Part shown: positions 59,695-64,000 of the stretch, piece after piece | How the letters are laid out: each line of letters opens with the position of its first letter | Numbering within the stretch: position 1 is the first letter of the stretch | NCBI RefSeq assembly: GCF_023337795.1 | Contig: NZ_JALIRS010000010.1 | Location: 1-64,000, forward strand | Source: Lysinibacillus sp. BPa_S21 | GTDB taxonomy: Bacteria; Bacillota; Bacilli; Bacillales_A; Planococcaceae | DNA length: 64,000 bases | Reading direction: 5' to 3' | Notes under the pieces: model-generated | Databases searched by the model: none | Told to the model about the DNA's origin: nothing | What the model saw: the letters and a program-made list of their open reading frames with translations, nothing else | Made by a program: the position numbers and the translations under genes

Positions 59695-59937
59695 TTATTT
59701 TATAAAAGTATCGCACATCCATTCATAAAATTTTTCCTTCTCTTCAAATGAATATGTGAAGTCCATGTAGGGAATAAAAGCGCTGTTATGACTAATACGA
59801 TTGTCATTATTACAGTATATTTTATAAATTTCATTTTCTTTTTCATCTAATTCCCCCTGCGGACATGATGTATAATCTGAATTTTTAGACTCTTTTTGAT
59901 AGCGTTGTTGAATTGTACATTTTTCTTTTATAAACAT
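59695..59937 (-). CDS. Doubtful small protein at the end of the PadR cassette
   Basis: An 80-residue reading with no clear ribosome binding site, overlapping the preceding gene by 53 bases in another frame. The sequence (YTSCPQGELDEKENEIYKIYCNNDN, MDFTYSFEEKEKFYEWMCDTFIK) is protein-like in composition and not a palindrome artefact, so it may be a real gene, or a former C-terminal extension split off by a frameshift. No family recognised. Confidence 0.35.
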   Translation of the reverse strand: MFIKEKCTIQQRYQKESKNSDYTSCPQGELDEKENEIYKIYCNNDNRISHNSAFIPYMDFTYSFEEKEKFYEWMCDTFIK

Positions 59938-60544
59938 AAAAGTACATGCTTAAGGGCCACCATAGAACGACAAATATTGGATAAAACGCCCATATTACGC
60001 CTGGTGAAGAGACAATATTTACGGTAATAAAAAAGATACTGATAAGAACGGTAGCTGTTACAGAGAAAGCTACAAATGTTTTTCTTTGTGCGTGGTATAA
60101 AGCTAAAGGCCACCAAATTACTAAAAAGGCTGGATAGATCGCCCAAGGGTATGGATGGGATAAAATAATATTTAAAATGGAGTAATAGATAATGGTACTT
60201 GCACAGCCAATCAGTGCAATTTTTAATGTTTTGGCTTTTTCCTCTAAATACATAAGGATTGGCCACCAGATGATTGGATAAATCGCATAAATGAACCATA
60301 TATACTCGGGTGAGTATAAATAATTTTCAATGATAAGGAAAGCGATAATCATGGCACTACAAACAAGAGAGTATTGCTTATACATTCTTTTAGACATAAA
60401 GAATAACGTTATCGGCCATAGCAAAACTAGAAAGCACGGGTAAATAAACCAAATTTCCTGGGGGGTCGTCGTATAATTGACGATTCCTAAAAAAATCATT
60501 GTCATCAAACTACCAACAATCGAAAAGCTAATCAAATTCTTCAT
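59885..60544 (-). CDS. Membrane protein with four WWP two-helix repeats
   Basis: A 219-residue membrane protein built of four copies of a unit spaced about 51 residues (21-48, 72-100, 124-150, 174-201). Each has N-x-x-x-(T/S)-P, then IW-x-IYP-x-F and a (W/L)WP(L/I)-x-x-(Y/F) end, e.g. IVSSPGVIWAFYPIF then LWWPLSMY. The same unit is the C-terminus of the gene just upstream. No known function. GGAGTG lies upstream of the ATG, three bases after the previous stop. Confidence 0.75.
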   Translation of the reverse strand: MKNLISFSIVGSLMTMIFLGIVNYTTTPQEIWFIYPCFLVLLWPITLFFMSKRMYKQYSLVCSAMIIAFLIIENYLYSPEYIWFIYAIYPIIWWPILMYLEEKAKTLKIALIGCASTIIYYSILNIILSHPYPWAIYPAFLVIWWPLALYHAQRKTFVAFSVTATVLISIFFITVNIVSSPGVIWAFYPIFVVLWWPLSMYFYVYKRKMYNSTTLSKRV

Positions 60545-60547
60545 GTT

Positions 60548-60955
60548 TTATTCACTCCATTTCTTACGTGACCAAACGAAGTACATAGATAATGGCCACC
60601 ATAGTATTGCGAAGATCGGATAGATTGCCCATATTGTATGTGGCGTATAGTAAAGATTAATAAAAACAAAAAATACAATAATTAAGCCACTACCCCATAT
60701 AGAGAATTCCAAATTTAATTTAGACATATTTTTCTTTTCGGGCTCCTTAACACCTAATTCCTTTTTTAAATCCTCGATATCCCCAAACTCTACGATGGCT
60801 TTGTTGATGGCATCCTCTTGTTCTTTCCCTTGATCCATCAAATAAAATACTTTTTCTTCAAGGTTTTGAATGATTTCTTGTTTCACCATCTCTGTTTCTT
60901 TATTACGAGGAATATCTTTAAAAAGCTCATCAATATGATTTTTTATTTTTTTCAT
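60548..60955 (-). CDS. HAAS/DUF1700-like protein with one WWP unit
   Basis: A 135-residue protein. Residues 1-70 are a helical, charged domain (MKKIKNHIDELFKDIPRNKETEMVKQEIIQNLEEK, then AIVEFGDIEDLKKELG) like the domain commonly encoded next to PadR regulators. Residues 85-125 are a two-helix membrane unit with TPHTIWAIYPIFAILWWPLSMYF. ATG at 60955 overlaps the padR stop as ATGA, after GGAGGG. Confidence 0.78.
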   Translation of the reverse strand: MKKIKNHIDELFKDIPRNKETEMVKQEIIQNLEEKVFYLMDQGKEQEDAINKAIVEFGDIEDLKKELGVKEPEKKNMSKLNLEFSIWGSGLIIVFFVFINLYYTPHTIWAIYPIFAILWWPLSMYFVWSRKKWSE

Positions 60956-61281
60956 TCTAAGCCCTCCATAAATAAGTCGATAATTTCTTTTACTTCCGAC
61001 CACTCTTTAACTAGCTCATTTAAATAAGCTTTACCTAATGGGGTAATACGGTAATACTTTCTTTTGCCTCCGTGTGAAACATCACCATAATAGGCTTCAA
61101 TAATTTCCTTCTTCTCAAGACGTTGAAAAACTGCATATAAAGTTGCTTCTTTAATTTGAAAACGATTATTTGTGCGGATACTTATTTCCTGAGAAATTTC
61201 ATAACCATAACGATCTTTCTCTAAAATTAACCTTAAAATAATGGAATCTAAGTGTCCGCGGATGATGTCACTTCGAACCAT
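60952..61281 (-). CDS. PadR-family transcriptional regulator
   Basis: A 109-residue PadR regulator: RGHLDSIILRLILEKDRYGYEISQEI, KEATLYAVFQRLEKKEIIEAYYGD, then GGKRKYYRITPLGKAYL. AGGTG is four bases before the ATG. It heads the operon with the HAAS-like and WWP proteins; PadR regulators paired with such proteins usually repress their own operon in response to envelope or drug stress. Operator candidates lie directly upstream. Confidence 0.9.
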   Translation of the reverse strand: MVRSDIIRGHLDSIILRLILEKDRYGYEISQEISIRTNNRFQIKEATLYAVFQRLEKKEIIEAYYGDVSHGGKRKYYRITPLGKAYLNELVKEWSEVKEIIDLFMEGLE

Positions 61282-61300
61282 AAGTCACCTACTTATTTTT

Positions 61301-61356
61301 ATTGCTCTATCTGTCAGAGTAATAGTAACAAACATTACTCTATCTGTCAAAGTAAT
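61301..61356 (-). promoter_or_regulatory. padR promoter with tandem operator repeats
   Basis: Two 23-base copies (61301-61323 and 61334-61356) differ at two positions and start 33 bases apart, close to three helical turns. Each is a partial palindrome, ATTACTCT to AGAGTAAT. On the minus strand a promoter fits inside: TTGACA (61350-61345) in the upstream copy, 17-base spacer, TACTAT (61327-61322). Binding would cover the -35 and the transcription start. Confidence 0.85.
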
Positions 61357-61408
61357 TTTTCCAAATACGTCCATATTCCTACTAAGAAGGATTGTCATCA
61401 AACGAGGG

Positions 61409-61602
61409 GGTGATTTCCGTTCCGACTGGGCCCGCTGACGCTTCGCTTTCGCGCAGAGCAGAGCTTCCTGGGGGCGTCCGATGAGCCGCTTGGGGCAATA
61501 GGATGTTGGTCACGAAGGCGTTATCACAGGATGTGATGATTTTAGCCTTCGTTCCTATATTGCTAATCCACAAGGAGTCGCCCAGTCTCCACTCCAATCA
61601 AC
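61409..61602 (+). repeat. Type-1 dispersed repeat, copy C
   Basis: A 194-base element with the same ends as copies A and B (GGTGATTTCCGTTCCGACTGGGC and the GGAGTCGCCCAGTCTCCACTCCAATCAAC family end), but opposite in orientation to copy B. It has the GGGGGCGTCCGATGAGCCGC block, a CTTCGCTTTCGCGCAGAGC module and, on the minus strand, the covarying hairpin core (61502-61554). It borders the PadR cassette on the right. Confidence 0.85.
61502..61554 (-). repeat. Covarying hairpin core, copy C
   Basis: On the minus strand the order is GAAC, CGAAGGC, TAAAATC, ATCAC, loop ATCCT, GTGAT, AAC, GCCTTCG, TGACCAACATC. Stems match copy D; the loop and linker differ by one base each. Confidence 0.72.
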
Positions 61603-61682
61603 TTATTTACATAGTGGACGTTTTAACAAAAGTCATGAACGATTTTTGGCGATGAACTATCAAGAAGCAATCAATTAGAGGT

Positions 61683-61720
61683 TAAAAAATCCCCATTCAC
61701 TTAGAAGTAAAAGGGGATTG
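61683..61720 (-). terminator. Peptidase gene terminator
   Basis: On the minus strand AATCCCC (61719-61713) pairs with GGGGATT (61694-61688), followed by a T run, about 50 bases after the stop at 61768. Confidence 0.82.
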
Positions 61721-61767
61721 GGGTTATTTATTTAGAATTGAATGATGATGAAATCCTTCGTTTTTTA

Positions 61768-62958
61768 TTACATATACAATGCTGCAAGGAATATACCTAA
61801 TGTCTCTTCATAAATATCACCGAATTGGCTCAGTGGAAGTGGATTTGTACCACTACCTAACTCAACAGTAAAGCCAGGTCTGCGCCAATCTTGAATAAAC
61901 CAATCTTTATAGCCTGCATAACTGCCCGCCGAATTGATAGGCTTATAGCCACTAACTCGGCTAAACTCATTAACAAGGATTTCTGACTCTGGTGGTTCGA
62001 GATTTTCAAAACCCCAATAAATCACTCTACCTTGTGTATGAAACGCAAGAACTCTGGCAAAGTCTCGCTTCTTTGTTAAATCAGCCATAGCAATAGCCTC
62101 TGGCTCGGACAAAGGCCGTTGTCCCCCAAAATCTCTTGGTCCAGGTGTTTTCGGATTTCGTGCGTTTTCAAGCTCCCATTTTGCAGGAAACTGATCGTTC
62201 AAATCAACACCGTGTATATTTGCCTTCCAACCAGAGAAATCAGTGCTGCCATTATTCCAAACAATAAGTTGATTTTTTAATGCTTCGTCATTAGGTGGTC
62301 CTTGAACTACTAAATCGACACCATCTGGATTGACCATTGGAACTATAGAAAGGGTTGATTGCTGATAAAGTGGTAATGGAGATAAGCCGCGAATGGTACT
62401 TTGATTGGTAAGTGAGAGTAGATAGTCGTTTATAAAAGTTAAAATAATTGGAGTTGTAATCCATTCATTTGCATGAAATGAGCCGTTATAATGGACACGC
62501 TTAGCTCCGTTCCCGATTAGAAGCTCTGGGATTTCATGCTGCAAAACAGAATGTCCAATCGCTGAGCTTTGTAGAAATGGATAAGCATCGAGTAGTTTTT
62601 TGATATCGTTCATCATGATGGTGTAAGTATAATTTTGTTGACCATTGATGAGCCGCCATGTGATTCGTTGGGGAATGCGAATGGACTGCCCAATGGGTAA
62701 TTGATTTGGATTAAGACCAGGGTTAACAAGCAAGATGGCTACTAATGGGAGATTTCTGCTTTGGGCTATTTGCCAAAAAGTATCTCCTCGTTTGATTTGA
62801 TAATTGACTGTCACAAACCCTGGAATTCGAATGCGTTGTCCGACCCTTAAAAATTGAGGATTAATCGTTCGGTTAGAATTTATAATGAGTTGAAGAGGGA
62901 TTTTAAAAACTTCACTAAAATGCCAAAGTGAATCTCCTGGTCTTACGTAAATATCCAC
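61768..62958 (-). CDS. LysM / M14 gamma-D-glutamyl-diaminopimelate endopeptidase
   Basis: A 396-residue enzyme with two N-terminal LysM domains (about 1-45, RPGDSLWHFSEVF, and 48-95, KRGDTFWQIAQSR) and an M14 zinc carboxypeptidase-fold domain (100-396) with the metal residues in FHANEW, His in LAFHTQG and catalytic Glu in FTVELGSG. It matches in length and layout endopeptidase I of B. sphaericus, which cleaves gamma-D-Glu-Dap bonds in spore or cell peptidoglycan. GTG at 62958 is chosen: AAGGAGGG lies seven bases upstream and it gives 396 residues. No signal peptide. Confidence 0.92.
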   Translation of the reverse strand: MDIYVRPGDSLWHFSEVFKIPLQLIINSNRTINPQFLRVGQRIRIPGFVTVNYQIKRGDTFWQIAQSRNLPLVAILLVNPGLNPNQLPIGQSIRIPQRITWRLINGQQNYTYTIMMNDIKKLLDAYPFLQSSAIGHSVLQHEIPELLIGNGAKRVHYNGSFHANEWITTPIILTFINDYLLSLTNQSTIRGLSPLPLYQQSTLSIVPMVNPDGVDLVVQGPPNDEALKNQLIVWNNGSTDFSGWKANIHGVDLNDQFPAKWELENARNPKTPGPRDFGGQRPLSEPEAIAMADLTKKRDFARVLAFHTQGRVIYWGFENLEPPESEILVNEFSRVSGYKPINSAGSYAGYKDWFIQDWRRPGFTVELGSGTNPLPLSQFGDIYEETLGIFLAALYM

Positions 62959-63084
62959 AATTGTTCCCTCCTTATTATCAATTATACCTCGGCAAAAGCG
63001 GCCAATATAATATATATATATGAAAAGAATAAGGTACTTATTAATGTCACCAAAAGTTATTGATGACATTTTTGTAGGCCATTT

Positions 63085-63150
63085 ATATTGGAGGGCCTCT
63101 AGGAAAGCACATAGTCACCACAGAAATCAACTACATGTGATGGTATTTCT
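63085..63150. repeat. Degraded type-1 repeat remnant
   Basis: TGGAGGGCCTCTAGGAAAGC and ACAGAAATCAACTACATGTGATGG resemble the right end of copy B and its flank (AGGAAAGCGCCCAGTC, GGAAATCAACCACACGTTATGG) with many changes and an internal deletion. Confidence 0.5.
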
Positions 63151-63255
63151 CGAAAAGAGGTTATTCTCTTAATTTAAGAGGAAGAAACTTTGTTACTCTA
63201 TGATGTACAATGATAATAGTTATAGAGTTTAGGACAGATAAAGGTAGGGGAACAA

Positions 63256-64000
63256 ATGCTAAATAAATTAAAGATAGGTATACGAACTAAAATTACGTTA
63301 GGCTATATTGTTATCATACTTTGTTTACTCGTATCAGGCATCATCTTAAATAATCAAATTACTTTTCTACAAAAAGAAAGAAATTATATTATCACAAATG
63401 ATACAAAAACACTTGAACTAACCAATCGTATAGAAAGAAACATTTTAGATATGGAATCGAGCCAAAGGGGCTTTATTATTACTGGTGAATCAAGCTATTT
63501 AAAGCCTTATAATAAAGCCAGTGAAAATTGGGAATACGCCTATGATGAACTTTATCGTGTTTTAGAAAATAAACCAACACAACAACAGAAGTTAGTTGAG
63601 ATAAAAACAGCGATGGAGCATTGGATTACAACATCAGGTGAACCTTCCATTAAGCTTAAAAAAGAAAACAATACAGAAGCGTTAAAGGAAATCTATAAAG
63701 TAGATGTAGGTCGTAAAGACATGGACGCTGTACGAGATCAGTTTGAGTCACTGCGTTCAGTGATATATGCAAATATGCAAGCTCAAGTAAACGACTTGGA
63801 CAAGAGGAATAGTATTGTAACACTTACACTGCTTGGCATACTTGTATTTATTTCAGTTATTGCGATTTTCATTGCAAATGGTATTTCTCGTTCAATCGTA
63901 AACATGTTAACAAAGGTTACTCAAACGATTCAAGAAATCGCAGCTTCCAAAAGTAGAAAAAAAGGAAGGATTCATGTTAAGACAAATGATGAAATCAATG
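63256..64000 (+). CDS. CHASE3-domain membrane sensor (partial, runs off the window)
   Basis: The first 248 residues of a sensor. A membrane helix (about 13-32), an extracytoplasmic CHASE3 domain (to about 185) with ESSQRGFIITGESSYLKPY, a second helix (TLTLLGILVFISVIAIFIANG), and the beginning of a HAMP domain (ISRSIVNMLTKVTQTIQ). The output domain lies beyond the window; methyl-accepting chemotaxis or histidine kinase are both possible. GGTAGGGG lies before the ATG at 63256. Confidence 0.82.
   Translation, partial: MLNKLKIGIRTKITLGYIVIILCLLVSGIILNNQITFLQKERNYIITNDTKTLELTNRIERNILDMESSQRGFIITGESSYLKPYNKASENWEYAYDELYRVLENKPTQQQKLVEIKTAMEHWITTSGEPSIKLKKENNTEALKEIYKVDVGRKDMDAVRDQFESLRSVIYANMQAQVNDLDKRNSIVTLTLLGILVFISVIAIFIANGISRSIVNMLTKVTQTIQEIAASKSRKKGRIHVKTNDEIN

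Overview
The window is a low-GC Firmicute chromosome segment centred on the replication origin. Gene order (rpmH/rnpA/spoIIIJ/jag to the right, dnaA/dnaN/yaaA/recF/gyrB/gyrA to the left) is that of the Bacillales. Spore genes (spoIIIJ, yyaC, spo0J/soj), a malate:quinone oxidoreductase and a 396-residue LysM peptidase resembling endopeptidase I of Bacillus (now Lysinibacillus) sphaericus point to Lysinibacillus or a close relative. The genus is an inference from remembered family features, not from a search.

Layout. 1-240: 5' end and promoter of a leftward rRNA operon. 431-10386 (minus): a degenerate HD-GYP protein, gyrA, gyrB, recF, yaaA, dnaN, dnaA. 8880-9036 and 10440-10800: the two halves of a bipartite oriC, with DnaA boxes and an AT-rich unwinding region beside dnaN. 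10945-34199 (plus): rpmH, rnpA, spoIIIJ, jag, mnmE, mnmG, rsmG, noc, soj, spo0J, a few membrane genes, ychF, rpsF-ssb-rpsR, yybS-gdpP-rplI-dnaC. 34542-46414: purA, a YitT protein (minus), the walRKHIJ-htrA cluster, a CxxH/CxxC protein and rlmH. Genes on both sides are mostly co-oriented with replication away from 10.4-10.9 kb.

From 46.4 kb the content becomes accessory: a broken PD-(D/E)XK nuclease, a zinc-ribbon/leucine-rich-repeat membrane protein, possible spore-surface proteins, a BRCT protein, a metallo-beta-lactamase-fold protein, a MerR module with a textbook 19-bp-spacer operator, a nucleotidyltransferase, mqo, a MarR module with a bactofilin-like protein, a PadR cassette with repeated WWP membrane units, the LysM/M14 peptidase, and the start of a CHASE3 sensor.

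How it works together: DnaA, DnaN, DnaC, Ssb and gyrase replicate and unwind; Soj/Spo0J with parS (in recf's 3' end and in spo0J) segregate origins; Noc couples division to the nucleoid; WalRK controls the wall; GdpP controls c-di-AMP. DnaA-box clusters also occur upstream of mnmE and around the CxxH/rlmH genes.

The strongest unexplained signal is a set of dispersed intergenic repeats. One type is a 130-270 bp element with inverted ends and interchangeable cores. A second type lies, always in the same orientation, just upstream of spoIIIJ, rsmG, soj, walR and htrA. A 53-base core shared by both types shows two nested stems whose sequences differ between copies while base pairing is kept, which looks like a selected hairpin.
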